A DNA stretch of 9,383 nt from Aquificaceae bacterium (GTDB lineage: Bacteria; Aquificota; Aquificia; Aquificales; Aquificaceae). The notes under the pieces are model-generated. The model was not told the DNA's origin, did not search any database, and saw only the letters and a program-made list of their open reading frames with translations. Location of the stretch: contig WFYH01000167.1 in the NCBI GenBank assembly GCA_015490215.1, forward strand, positions 1 to 9,383, given 5' to 3'. The translations under genes and the position numbers were made by a program. This document shows positions 1-6,644 of the stretch, one piece after another (position 1 is the first letter of the stretch; every line of letters begins with the position of its first letter).

Positions 1-597
1 CTTGACACGAGGGGCGGAAAGGTAGAAGCCAAGGTGGTGGTTGTCTCTTCCCCCGCCTACACCTCTTCCTATCTTCTTAAGGATCTCTCTTGGAGCGCTT
101 CTTTGGAGTTTGACAAGATAGATTATGTCCCCTTAGCGGTGGTGAACATCTCCGCACCCCCCCAAGTTCCCGACGGCTTCGGTCTCCTCGTTCCCAGAAG
201 GGAGGGCAAGAGGATACTCGGGATTATCTTCTCCTCAAAGCTCTTTCCTAAGCGTGCACCGCAGGGCAGGGAACTCCTGACCGTTTACATAGGCGGAGCC
301 ACCGACAGGGAAGTAGCCGATCTTTCAGAGGAAGAGATAGCACAGACAGCCCTAAAAGAGACGGAGGAAATTTTAAACATTCGGAACGTAGAGGTCCTCC
401 ACGTAAAAAAGTGGAAGAGGGCTATCCCCCAGTATACGGTGGGCTACAGCAAGTATATTGATCTTGCCCAAGAGATGGAGCAAACCCATAGAGGTCTCGT
501 TCTCACGGGGAACTACCTCGGCGGTGTTTCCGTGGCAGACTGTATAAGAAATTCCCGCAGGGTCGCGGAAAAAGTGAAGGGTCTTCTAGCAGGGTAA
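1..597 (+). CDS. hemY: Protoporphyrinogen/coproporphyrinogen oxidase, HemY type (C-terminal part)
   Basis: FAD-dependent oxidase of late heme synthesis, oxidising protoporphyrinogen IX or coproporphyrinogen III to the porphyrin at the membrane surface. The frame is open from the first base, so the gene begins outside the window. About 198 residues are visible, against 430-470 usual for the family. The segment AKVVVVSSPAYTSS resembles the strand where these flavoproteins close the FAD fold ('VV.a.pa'). Further on come the family-like GFGLLVPRREG and LGIIFSSKLFP. The end, TGNYLGGVSVADCI followed by a basic helix, is the characteristic C-terminal FAD-contacting motif (GN...GV...DCI). The stop at 595-597 is 27 nt ahead of the next gene. 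The GTG at 34 is only an internal in-frame codon. Whether the product is protoporphyrin or coproporphyrin cannot be decided from this part. The same enzyme is named hemG in some genomes. Confidence 0.88.
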   Translation, partial: LDTRGGKVEAKVVVVSSPAYTSSYLLKDLSWSASLEFDKIDYVPLAVVNISAPPQVPDGFGLLVPRREGKRILGIIFSSKLFPKRAPQGRELLTVYIGGATDREVADLSEEEIAQTALKETEEILNIRNVEVLHVKKWKRAIPQYTVGYSKYIDLAQEMEQTHRGLVLTGNYLGGVSVADCIRNSRRVAEKVKGLLAG

Positions 598-624
598 TTA
601 GTCAAGAATTAGAATTTAAAAATA

Positions 625-1107
625 ATGCCGGTCAGAGTAACGATAAGAAGAAGGAGTGAGGAAGTTCCAGAGGAATTTATCTATTCCGTCCTTATGAACA
701 CATTAAAGATGAACAGGGAAGAATACGAGAAAATAAAGAACGAGGACGGATCGGCTTCCCTTTATGTAAAGGATCCTGAGGCTATCTTGAAACTCCAAGA
801 TATAGGCGAAAAACATTCCAAGCTTATTGAGGTAATCTTTGAAGAAGAATCCATTGTCAAGATATTTTCCTCCTCAATAGAAGCTGTCAAATCTAACTGG
901 GGTCTTGCCTTTTCTTGGTCAGCGGTGATGTTTATCCTATTGCTTATATCGCTTGTACCAATAATTGGTTTCTTCGTAAGCGTCTTGACAAGTGCTTTTA
1001 TATACGCCTTTACCATATACGCATCTTCAAGACTTCTGAAGGGGAGTGCCGCGAAGGTATTTAAAAATCTCAGTCTAAGTGAAGTTTTTTTCAAAGCATA
1101 TGGCTAA
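625..1107 (+). CDS. Membrane protein, N-terminal half; probably one gene with the next frame
   Basis: Unrecognised 160-residue protein. Residues 1-85 are charged and soluble (RRRSEEVPEEF, then EEYEKIKNEDG). Residues about 93-135 form two hydrophobic segments, FSWSAVMFILLLISLVPIIG and the stretch after it. The hydrophobic part resembles the start of DUF4013/YciC-type multi-pass proteins, with a 'W...l....lP.iG' opening and an SSRLLKG turn. The frame then stops abruptly at 1105-1107. The following frame overlaps it by 29 bases and continues with the membrane segments this family would be expected to have. Removing one T from the seven-T run at 1085-1091 joins both frames as LSLSEVFSKHMANGFGMW. 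The ATG at 625 has no clear Shine-Dalgarno; the sequence before it is A-rich. The region uses more A/T-rich codons than hemY before it, a weak hint of different ancestry. It is a real gene half, a frameshifted gene, or the first of two coupled genes. Confidence 0.6.
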   Translation: MPVRVTIRRRSEEVPEEFIYSVLMNTLKMNREEYEKIKNEDGSASLYVKDPEAILKLQDIGEKHSKLIEVIFEEESIVKIFSSSIEAVKSNWGLAFSWSAVMFILLLISLVPIIGFFVSVLTSAFIYAFTIYASSRLLKGSAAKVFKNLSLSEVFFKAYG

Positions 1108-1615
1108 CGGCTTCGGGATGTGGCTTGGTTTCCTATTGATAACTATAGGCTTTTTGGTGGTTTCAGCAGCTCTTATCTTTGCTTTTGGCATGCTTGGTAG
1201 CATATCTGACCTTATAAAATACGGCCACACATATGGAAGAGTTAGGGAAGGGACATTAATTTCTATACTGGTAGCTTTACTTATTCTGCTTACTGTGTTG
1301 CTTTGGTATGTATATGCTCTTCCATTGCTCATAGCCAAGCTATTGGAGAAGGGTGAACCTGACTTCAATAAATCTTTCCTTGCTGCTTTTGAGCTTTTGA
1401 AGCCCTCTTTTATAAAGGAAACCTTTTCAAATTGGTATCTTCGTGTCGGAGGAATTTGGTCCCTCGGGGTGACTATAGGGTTTACGGGTGCTATTTTGTT
1501 AGCCGCCTTGATAATAACCATTCCCATGGCGCTACTTCTTCTATATTGGTCAAATGTCCTGTTTGCTATCTGCTCTGCAGAAAGTGTAAAAAGGCGAAAA
1601 ACTTGGAGAACTTAA
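1079..1615 (+). CDS. Membrane protein, C-terminal half (DUF4013/YciC-like segments)
   Basis: Unrecognised protein of up to 178 residues with about four membrane segments: residues 13-40, 62-85, 125-145 and 146-165 counted from the GTG at 1079. Between segments two and three lies LLIAKLLEKGEPDFNKSFLAAFELLK. This resembles the short amphipathic 'alkeS...lk' stretch found in polytopic DUF4013/BPSS1780/GDPD-membrane-domain proteins. There is no good start. The GTG at 1079 lies inside the previous gene. The ATG at 1100 overlaps the previous stop and has only a weak purine stretch (CAAAG) ahead of it. If it is a separate gene, the ATG at 1100 with translational coupling is the likely start. If the two frames are one gene, it is the second half of a protein of about 330 residues. 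The C-terminus is short and basic (KRRKTWRT). Confidence 0.6.
   Translation: MKFFSKHMANGFGMWLGFLLITIGFLVVSAALIFAFGMLGSISDLIKYGHTYGRVREGTLISILVALLILLTVLLWYVYALPLLIAKLLEKGEPDFNKSFLAAFELLKPSFIKETFSNWYLRVGGIWSLGVTIGFTGAILLAALIITIPMALLLLYWSNVLFAICSAESVKRRKTWRT
1085..1091 (+). other. Seven-T homopolymer at the junction of two membrane-protein frames
   Basis: The run lies in GAAG-TTTTTTT-CAAAG, exactly where frame 625-1107 and frame 1079-1615 overlap. Loss of one T, or slippage that makes a six-U transcript, fuses the frames. It may be a pseudogene lesion, an indel error in the assembly, or a transcriptional slippage site. Confidence 0.5.
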
Positions 1616-1689
1616 GTTTTCCAGATCCTTCCTGTTCCTCCAACACAACCCCTTTGGTTTATAGTGCACATAGACCCCTCCGCTTACAC

Positions 1690-1718
1690 TTGCACAAAGG
1701 TCGGGATTATAAGATAAT
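1690..1718 (+). promoter_or_regulatory. Sigma70-type promoter for tRNA-Leu and the plsY operon
   Basis: TTGCAC at 1690-1695 and GATAAT at 1713-1718 are separated by 17 bp. The predicted start near 1725 is a few bases ahead of the mature tRNA 5' end at 1729. The rest of the gap from 1616 shows no gene and no clear terminator. The promoter probably also serves plsY and the genes behind it. Confidence 0.6.
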
Positions 1719-1728
1719 TATTTTCTAA

Positions 1729-1816
1729 GCCGGAGTGGCGGAACTGGCAGACGCGCCGTCTTGAGGGGACGGTGCCCTTCACGGGCGTGCGGGTTCGACT
1801 CCCGCCTCCGGCACCA
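1729..1816 (+). tRNA. tRNA-Leu (anticodon GAG)
   Basis: Full class II tRNA with encoded CCA. The acceptor stem GCCGGAG (1729-1735) pairs with CTCCGGC (1806-1812), followed by A and CCA at 1814-1816. The anticodon stem is CCGTC/GACGG with loop TTGAGGG, which puts anticodon GAG at 1763-1765 (reads CUC and CUU). A long variable arm, TGCCC...GGGCG, is typical of Leu or Ser tRNAs. The T arm is GCGGG-TTCGACT-CCCGC. Only 8 nt separate the CCA end from the plsY start codon, so the two are surely co-transcribed. Confidence 0.96.
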
Positions 1817-1824
1817 GAAAAATA

Positions 1825-2403
1825 ATGGGAAAGCTTCTCCTCATTATCTTTGCATACCTTCTCGGTTCCGTCCTGTTCGGCAAGATCATAGCCCAGTTAA
1901 AAGGTGTGGACATAAGAAGCATCGGCAGCGGTAACGTTGGGGCGACAAATGTAAGCAGGGCTTTGGGGAAAAAATACGGAGCCCTCGTGTTCTTTCTGGA
2001 CATGTTGAAAGGTTTCATACCCGTTTCCTTAGCGTTGAGTCTTTACGGTATGGAGAGCAAAACGGTTTTTTTTGTAGGGTTGGCAAGCGTTTTGGGACAC
2101 ATGTTTTCCATCTTTGATGGATTTCGCGGCGGGAAAGGAGTTGCCACAGCCTTTGGAGTAGCCTTAGCCCTTTCGGTCAAAATCGCACTTATACTCATCG
2201 GAGTATGGGCTTTTGTCCTTTACAAGAAGAGATATGTATCACTTGCTTCCATGGTTGCTTGCTTCCTTTCTCCGGTTCTCTTTCTGCTCGGTGGTTTTCC
2301 CTTTCATGTGGTCTTGATGGCGCTGGTTATAGCCCTCCTCATAGTGTATAAACACAAGGACAACATAGAAAGGCTCCTAAGCGGTCAGGAAAACAAAATA
2401 TGA
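1825..2403 (+). CDS. plsY: Acyl-phosphate:glycerol-3-phosphate acyltransferase PlsY
   Basis: Transfers the acyl group from acyl-phosphate to glycerol-3-phosphate, giving lysophosphatidic acid, the first step of phospholipid synthesis in the inner membrane. The 192-residue length is normal. The family landmarks are in order. AYLLGSVLFGK in the first membrane segment matches the usual AYLLGSIPFG. SIGSGNVGATN (residues 32-42) is motif 1. GHMFSIFDGFRGGKGVATA (91-109) is motif 2, with Ser where Pro is common. VYKHKDNI (174-181) is motif 3. The ATG at 1825 gives the expected N-terminus. No Shine-Dalgarno precedes it, and only AGAAAAAT separates tRNA CCA from it. After tRNA 3' processing the mRNA would start almost at the start codon. 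The stop overlaps the next start (ATGA at 2400-2403), indicating coupled translation. Confidence 0.96.
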   Translation: MGKLLLIIFAYLLGSVLFGKIIAQLKGVDIRSIGSGNVGATNVSRALGKKYGALVFFLDMLKGFIPVSLALSLYGMESKTVFFVGLASVLGHMFSIFDGFRGGKGVATAFGVALALSVKIALILIGVWAFVLYKKRYVSLASMVACFLSPVLFLLGGFPFHVVLMALVIALLIVYKHKDNIERLLSGQENKI

Positions 2404-3848
2404 GGGGTTTTACCCTCGTCCTTTCCGTTAATTTGATCCTTACCCTTTTTAGAATTTTATACGTTCTTTTCTATCCTATAGACCTCTCCCCAGAGGAGGC
2501 GCAGTATTGGAACTGGTCAAGATTTCCAGATTTGAGCTACTACTCAAAGCCTCCCATGGTTGCCTACCTGAACCTCTTGAGCACGTCCCTTTTGGGAAAT
2601 ACGGAGATAGGGGTTCGGATATTCCCCATTATCTTTTCTTTTCTCCTTTCTATACTTACCTTCTTCTTTGTCCGAAACCTATTCGGCGAAAAGGTAGCTC
2701 TTGTGGCTTCCCTACTGCCCAATCTCTTTGTAGGAACTTCCATCAACTCTATCCTTATGACCACAGACGCACCTTTTATTTTCTTTTGGTCCCTTTCGGT
2801 GATGCTCATCTACATCGCATTGGAAAAAAACACCCTGAGCCTGTGGCTTGCAGTTGGTGTGTGTGCAGGACTTGCTTTTTTGAGCAAATACCCAGCTGTA
2901 TTTCTTCTACCCTTGACTCTTATTTATATGTTCTTAGCTAAAAGGGATCTCCTTTTTTCTCCAAAACCGTATTTGTCTCTTTTGCCTGCCTTCTTTCTCT
3001 CCCTCCCTGTCTTGGTATGGAACTACGAGAGAGGGTTCGTTTCTTTCAAACACGTCTCCTCTTTGGCGGAAAAGAAGGCAAACTTTCCGAACTTTGACAC
3101 CTTTTTTGAGTTCCTCGGGGGGCAGATCCTGCTCCTGTCCGGTTTACCCTTCTTTCTTTTGGTTTATGGGTGGTGGAAAGCTCTAAAGGAAAGGGACAAA
3201 AGGCTTTTATTTTTTACCGTTTTTTCCCTACCGATAGTTCTATTCTTCGGTATTCTCGCTCTGAGGAAAGAGGTTTACGCTAATTGGTCCGGGTTTGCCT
3301 ACTTTGCGGGAAGCATTCTGGTAGCGTATGTTTTTGTTCGTAGTGCAAAGGCTCTTCAGCTTACCACCTTAGCTTTGGCTTTATTTTTAACACTCCTTTT
3401 GCACTTTACACCCCTTTTGGATATATTGGGTCTTAGGGATCTGCTTCCGCCCAAGAGGGATCCCGTAAAGGTCATGGTGGGCTGGGAAAAGCTCGGCAAG
3501 GAGGTCAGCAGATTCTATAGTGGGGATGAACTTATATTTTCAACCTCCTATCAGATAGCTAGCGAACTTGCCTTTTACGTCAGGGGTAACCCCCAGACCT
3601 TCGTTTACCATACAGGCAGGATGACCCAGTATTACCTTTGGAGGAATGAACTTAAGAATTACAAAGGGAGAGACGGGCTGTTCGTATCCACCCATCCGCC
3701 CCCCAACAGAGTAAAAGCGCTATTTTCCTCACTGAAGGAAGTGGGCAGGGTAAATGTAGTGTGGAGAGGAGAAAGGATAAAGAGCTTCAGAATTTATAGA
3801 CTCGGAAATTTCAAGGGTTACTTTGATGACGTTCCAAAGGGTTATTAG
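2400..3848 (+). CDS. Membrane glycosyltransferase, GT39/PMT_2 (ArnT-like) family
   Basis: GT-C fold glycosyltransferase that uses a polyprenyl-phosphate sugar donor on the outer face of the inner membrane; acceptor unknown. The 482 residues are mostly hydrophobic segments. After segment 1 comes LSPEEAQYWNWS (29-40), with the acidic pair (E32/E33) where the catalytic Asp/Glu of the family lies. Next is DLSYYSKPPMVAYL (44-57), the classic 'l.YydkPP...wl' motif. TTDAP (121-125) supplies the second conserved acidic residue. The C-terminal third (from about residue 350) is a soluble domain with YQIASELAFYVRG, resembling the periplasmic domain of ArnT-like enzymes. An AGGA ahead of the ATG gives a plausible binding site, and the start overlaps the plsY stop. 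The next gene overlaps its end by 23 bp. Likely role: lipid A, glycolipid or protein glycosylation. The sugar cannot be told from sequence alone. Confidence 0.85.
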   Translation: MRGFTLVLSVNLILTLFRILYVLFYPIDLSPEEAQYWNWSRFPDLSYYSKPPMVAYLNLLSTSLLGNTEIGVRIFPIIFSFLLSILTFFFVRNLFGEKVALVASLLPNLFVGTSINSILMTTDAPFIFFWSLSVMLIYIALEKNTLSLWLAVGVCAGLAFLSKYPAVFLLPLTLIYMFLAKRDLLFSPKPYLSLLPAFFLSLPVLVWNYERGFVSFKHVSSLAEKKANFPNFDTFFEFLGGQILLLSGLPFFLLVYGWWKALKERDKRLLFFTVFSLPIVLFFGILALRKEVYANWSGFAYFAGSILVAYVFVRSAKALQLTTLALALFLTLLLHFTPLLDILGLRDLLPPKRDPVKVMVGWEKLGKEVSRFYSGDELIFSTSYQIASELAFYVRGNPQTFVYHTGRMTQYYLWRNELKNYKGRDGLFVSTHPPPNRVKALFSSLKEVGRVNVVWRGERIKSFRIYRLGNFKGYFDDVPKGY

Positions 3849-4722
3849 ATACTTTCTCTCCCTGTACCTACTTGGTTTTTTTCTTTACCAGCTTACACCG
3901 ATAAAGGTAATGCCCTACATAAATTACGCCCCTGCCTCTTTGTTTCCGAAACCGCTTCTTGAAGAGCACGCCTTCGCTTACGGGGTGAAAACGGCTTTCA
4001 GCAGCCACACGGGTAGCCTTAAGAACCTCTTGGAAGCTCTGGAGGACAAAGGTTTTTCCTTAGCTTTTACAGATGTGAGCAGGAAGTTTGGAAACAAGCT
4101 CTATCCTATGGTGGAAGACCATGGTTGTGTGGTTTTTAAAGACTCGGATACGGGTTTTCTCAGAAGGCTTGGAAACTTTCTCTTTGAAACCTTACCTAAA
4201 ACGCTGGTCGGTGCGAAAGGTGATAGCCCCTTGGTTTTCAAGGAATATCCCATGGAAGGAAGATGCTTCCTCTTATCCCACGACAGAAAGGTATGGATAA
4301 CAACCTTTGTAGGTCTTGAGATACCCCCCTACTCAAGCCTGCTTTCTGCTGGAAAGAATCTGTATCTATCGCGGGACAGGGGCAGGTTAAAGGACCTGCG
4401 TAAGCTACTTAGGAGATCTGTTATCGTCTTCAGAGATATACCTCTGAGCATTTTCTCTTATTCGGAGAAGAGCTTTTATCTGCCCGGAGAGGAAACACCG
4501 AACCGCTTTCGCCTTGTTGTGGAGACCTCCATCAAAAACCCTATAGTTGTGGTTTACAGAAACGGGCAGCCTCTCTATACCTTCTCTCAGGGTAGGGTAA
4601 ATGTAGAGGTAAAGGAAAAGGGTCTGTATGCGGTAAAGGTTTTAACCTACAAATTTAAGGTTGATATCTTCTATTTCGGGGTTAGGACCTTAGCCCTGTC
4701 TACACCAATAGGTGCACTATAG
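3826..4722 (+). CDS. Membrane-anchored protein resembling a degenerate PHP-domain hydrolase
   Basis: Protein of 298 residues with an N-terminal hydrophobic anchor (about residues 8-25, YFLSLYLLGFFLYQL) and the rest probably periplasmic. AFSSHTGSLKNLLEALEDKG and the following FSLAFTDV resemble the first two PHP metal-binding motifs (h.HT.sdG...ea...G...laiTDH). The final His of TDH is Val and only one His remains in the first motif, so metal-dependent hydrolysis is doubtful. Residues about 215-285 (YLPGEETPN...VVVYRNGQPLY...GLYAVKVL) look like the beta-sandwich tail found after PHP domains in CehA/McbA-type proteins. The start is the ATG at 3826, 8 nt after AAGGG; a TTG at 3823 would be closer. 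It overlaps the glycosyltransferase, so it probably serves the same envelope pathway. Its stop directly abuts the converging gene. The PHP relation is inference. Confidence 0.6.
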   Translation: MTFQRVIRYFLSLYLLGFFLYQLTPIKVMPYINYAPASLFPKPLLEEHAFAYGVKTAFSSHTGSLKNLLEALEDKGFSLAFTDVSRKFGNKLYPMVEDHGCVVFKDSDTGFLRRLGNFLFETLPKTLVGAKGDSPLVFKEYPMEGRCFLLSHDRKVWITTFVGLEIPPYSSLLSAGKNLYLSRDRGRLKDLRKLLRRSVIVFRDIPLSIFSYSEKSFYLPGEETPNRFRLVVETSIKNPIVVVYRNGQPLYTFSQGRVNVEVKEKGLYAVKVLTYKFKVDIFYFGVRTLALSTPIGAL

Positions 4723-4986
4723 TTAAAAGTTAAGGTCTTCCTCCGATGACTCACCAAGCACCTCAAGGTCTTTGACGTGTTTTTTCATACCCTCCACTAT
4801 TTCCAGAAGCTCCCCGAACCTATCAGGTGAGGCGATTATGTCAACTATACCTTCTCCCCTTGCCCGTGACCTTGTAAGGGCAATCCTGTCAAGTCCGTCT
4901 ATAAGGGAGTTGAAAAAGCCCACCTCTTCTACTGGCATCTTCACGGTAAGTATACGTGCCTTGATCTCAGGGTTTTTTCCTTTCAT
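4723..4986 (-). CDS. Small DUF4911-like protein downstream of dnaX
   Basis: Soluble protein of 87 residues, alternating beta/alpha: KARILTVKMPVEEV, FFNSLIDGLDRIALTRS, GEGIVDIIASPDRFGELLEIVEGM. The layout (strand, helix, 'G.vdiiaspdr...l..iv') recalls the DUF4911 family of small ACT-like proteins. That is a pattern impression and the function is unknown. The ATG at 4986 is forced because an in-frame TAA lies two codons upstream (4992-4990). The only Shine-Dalgarno-like sequence (TAAGG) is too close to it. The start therefore probably depends on ribosomes finishing dnaX. In the genomic frame dnaX ends 36 nt upstream, but in the -1 frame it ends inside this gene (4967), which would favour coupling. 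It converges exactly on the stop of the plus-strand gene, with no base between them. Confidence 0.75.
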   Translation of the reverse strand: MKGKNPEIKARILTVKMPVEEVGFFNSLIDGLDRIALTRSRARGEGIVDIIASPDRFGELLEIVEGMKKHVKDLEVLGESSEEDLNF

Positions 4987-5067
4987 ACCTTACAAGCTTG
5001 GCGCCGAAAAGCTCCATCATCTTCAGAACAGACTCGTCGTAGTCCCTTTCTTTTCCTCTTTTTTTTT
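4967..5067 (-). other. dnaX slippery A9 run and the alternative -1 frame C-terminus
   Basis: On the coding strand nine A follow TAT (A run at 5067-5059). The zero frame reads KKK, then EEKKGTTTSLF and TGA at 5025-5023. Re-reading one A gives KKK, then RGKERDY and DESVLKMMELFGAKLVRYE, ending with TGA at 4969-4967. The second tail looks like an ordinary DnaX C-terminus ('p.V.k.lelFgg.vv'), whereas the first is low-complexity. A10 in DNA or RNA would give one 471-residue protein. SD-like GGAG (5083-5080) and GAGG (5076-5073) precede the run, as in known dnaX frameshift sites. Confidence 0.65.
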
Positions 5068-6381
5068 ATAGACCTCAAACTCCACACCTTCTCCCTTCAG
5101 CTTTTCAAACTCCGCCTTGAAGCTCTCAAACACGGTCTCTTCAATTTTTACTACCAGCTTCCCGTCCTTGCGCTCCTTCGGAGCATCTTTAAAAGCCTTA
5201 AAGGCGAGAGGAGAGAGGAGATCCTTCACCTTATCCTCAAGGCTTTTGGGTTTTTCCTCCTCTTTTTGAACTGGAATGGGTCCGGTCAAGATTTTTGACA
5301 AAGGCACTATCTCTTTAACTATCAAGCTCTTTATAACCGCAAGCTCGTAAGCTCTCAAAGGTGTGCGGACTTTTGCCTCCAATTTGCCCCTGTTTATCAG
5401 ATTTTCCAAGTAAAGGAGAGCCTCCAGAGGATAAGCGTTAAACTCTTTGTATGCTTTAGGATTTTCCACCAAAGTAGAGGGGTCTTTCATGCTTTTACAC
5501 AGGATGACGTTTCGGAGTTCTTCTTCCACAAGCTCCCAAAATTTAGACAGGTTATAACCCTTTTTGTAGAGGTCGTTAAGGAAACCCAAAGCCTTATCTG
5601 CCTCCGAATCTAAAAGTAGTTTTATGAATTCCCTTACCTTCTCCTCTCCAAGGATGCCGAGAAATCCTTCAATCACTTGAGCGGTAACTTTTCCATCGCC
5701 ATAGAGGGAGGCCTGATCAAGAAGCGAAGCAGCATCCCTGAGGCACCCTTCCGAAGCCTTGGCTATGAGCTTTAAGGCTTTAGGTTCGTAGTCTATACCT
5801 TCCTTTTCACATATACTTTCCAAGTAGGAGATTATCTTTTCCTCTTCAAGCCTGCCGAATATGATCCTCTGACAACGGGAAAGGATGGTGGGAGGTATCT
5901 TGTCGTATTCGGTGGTGCACAAAATAAACGTGGTTCTCGGGGGAGGCTCTTCAAGGGTTTTCAAAAGGGCGTTAAAAGCTTCCTTTGTAAGCATATGAGC
6001 CTCATCTATTATGTAAACTTTGTGCTTTCCCTTTATCGGAGTGTAGCTTACCGCTTCCTTGAGCGCCCTGATATCATCTATACCTCTGTTTGAAGCGGCG
6101 TCCATCTCCACCACATCTGGGAAAGATCCCCTTTCTATCTCCCTGCAATTTTCGCACTCACCGCAGGGTTCTCCTTCCTTTAGGTTTAGGCAGTTAAGAG
6201 CCTTTGATAAAATTCTCGCTATGGTGGTTTTCCCCACACCCCTTGGACCGGCAAAAAGATAAGCGTGGCTAACCTTACCGAGAGAAACAGCGTTCTTCAA
6301 TACTCTTACCGCAACCTCTTGCCCAACCACCTCCCTAAAAAAGCGGGGTCTGTATTTACGGGCAAAGGGAACATAAGTCAT
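5023..6381 (-). CDS. dnaX: DNA polymerase III gamma/tau subunit
   Basis: AAA+ ATPase of the clamp loader, which assembles with delta and delta' and places the beta clamp on DNA. Landmarks in order: FARKYRPRFFREVVGQ (6-21), the family N-terminus; Walker A GPRGVGKT (45-52); a zinc module from C64, C73, C76 and C79; Walker B IIDEAH (124-129); TLEEPP (142-147); and sensor 1/Arg finger, LCTTEYDKIPPTILSRC (154-170). EGCLRDAASLLDQ holds the sensor 2 Arg. After about residue 215 come clamp-loader domains II and III, then a Lys/Glu-rich tail. The genomic frame gives 452 residues, close to an E. coli gamma plus a short tail and far below E. coli tau. No long tau domain is seen. The ATG at 6381 shares one base with the stop of the 75-residue gene (TAATG). 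The A9 run near the end makes the true C-terminus uncertain. Confidence 0.96.
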   Translation of the reverse strand: MTYVPFARKYRPRFFREVVGQEVAVRVLKNAVSLGKVSHAYLFAGPRGVGKTTIARILSKALNCLNLKEGEPCGECENCREIERGSFPDVVEMDAASNRGIDDIRALKEAVSYTPIKGKHKVYIIDEAHMLTKEAFNALLKTLEEPPPRTTFILCTTEYDKIPPTILSRCQRIIFGRLEEEKIISYLESICEKEGIDYEPKALKLIAKASEGCLRDAASLLDQASLYGDGKVTAQVIEGFLGILGEEKVREFIKLLLDSEADKALGFLNDLYKKGYNLSKFWELVEEELRNVILCKSMKDPSTLVENPKAYKEFNAYPLEALLYLENLINRGKLEAKVRTPLRAYELAVIKSLIVKEIVPLSKILTGPIPVQKEEEKPKSLEDKVKDLLSPLAFKAFKDAPKERKDGKLVVKIEETVFESFKAEFEKLKGEGVEFEVYKKKEEKKGTTTSLF

Positions 6382-6608
6382 TAATGACCCCTCTCCGCAT
6401 ACTTATCTATTTGCTCTTCCAAGAACACAAGTATAAGAGGGATCTGCTTTTTTATATCCTCTTCACTTATCTGCTCCTCTCTGAGTTCGCTTACCAATTT
6501 TGCAAGGAGTTGGAGCAAAGAAGCGTAAAACTCCGCAGGTGAGAGTTTACCCTGCCTCCTTGACTCTTTAAGATGTTCCAGCTCATCCGCAAGAGACTTG
6601 GAACTCAT
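6381..6608 (-). CDS. Small helical protein of unknown function upstream of dnaX
   Basis: Charged protein of 75 residues, predicted almost entirely helical: LADELEHLKESRRQGKLSPAEFY, LLQLLAKLVSELREEQ, SEEDIKKQIPLILVFLEEQI. It has no Cys, no signal and no recognised domain. The start is well supported: AGGAGGT lies 5 nt ahead of the ATG at 6608. The stop overlaps the dnaX start (TAATG), so it is translationally coupled to the clamp loader. This is the place where Bacillus carries other genes around dnaX (tadA, scr), but it does not resemble YaaK. A replication-linked role would be a guess from position alone. Confidence 0.8.
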   Translation of the reverse strand: MSSKSLADELEHLKESRRQGKLSPAEFYASLLQLLAKLVSELREEQISEEDIKKQIPLILVFLEEQIDKYAERGH

Positions 6609-6644
6609 TCACTACCTCCTGTGGTTAGTATTTATTTTTTTATT

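Noticed and set aside
1075..1527. 150-residue minus-strand frame opposite the membrane protein
   Set aside because: It is a shadow of the plus-strand hydrophobic gene, without a ribosome site or recognisable motif.
1432..1728. 98-residue frame running past the end of the second membrane-protein frame
   Set aside because: It lies in another frame over a clear membrane protein and runs through the tRNA promoter. Its composition (many Cys, Ser, Arg) does not look like a real protein here.
4712..4735. Bidirectional terminator between the converging genes at 4722/4723
   Set aside because: The stops abut with no spacer, and only a weak AACTTTTAACT-type repeat is present, with no GC stem.
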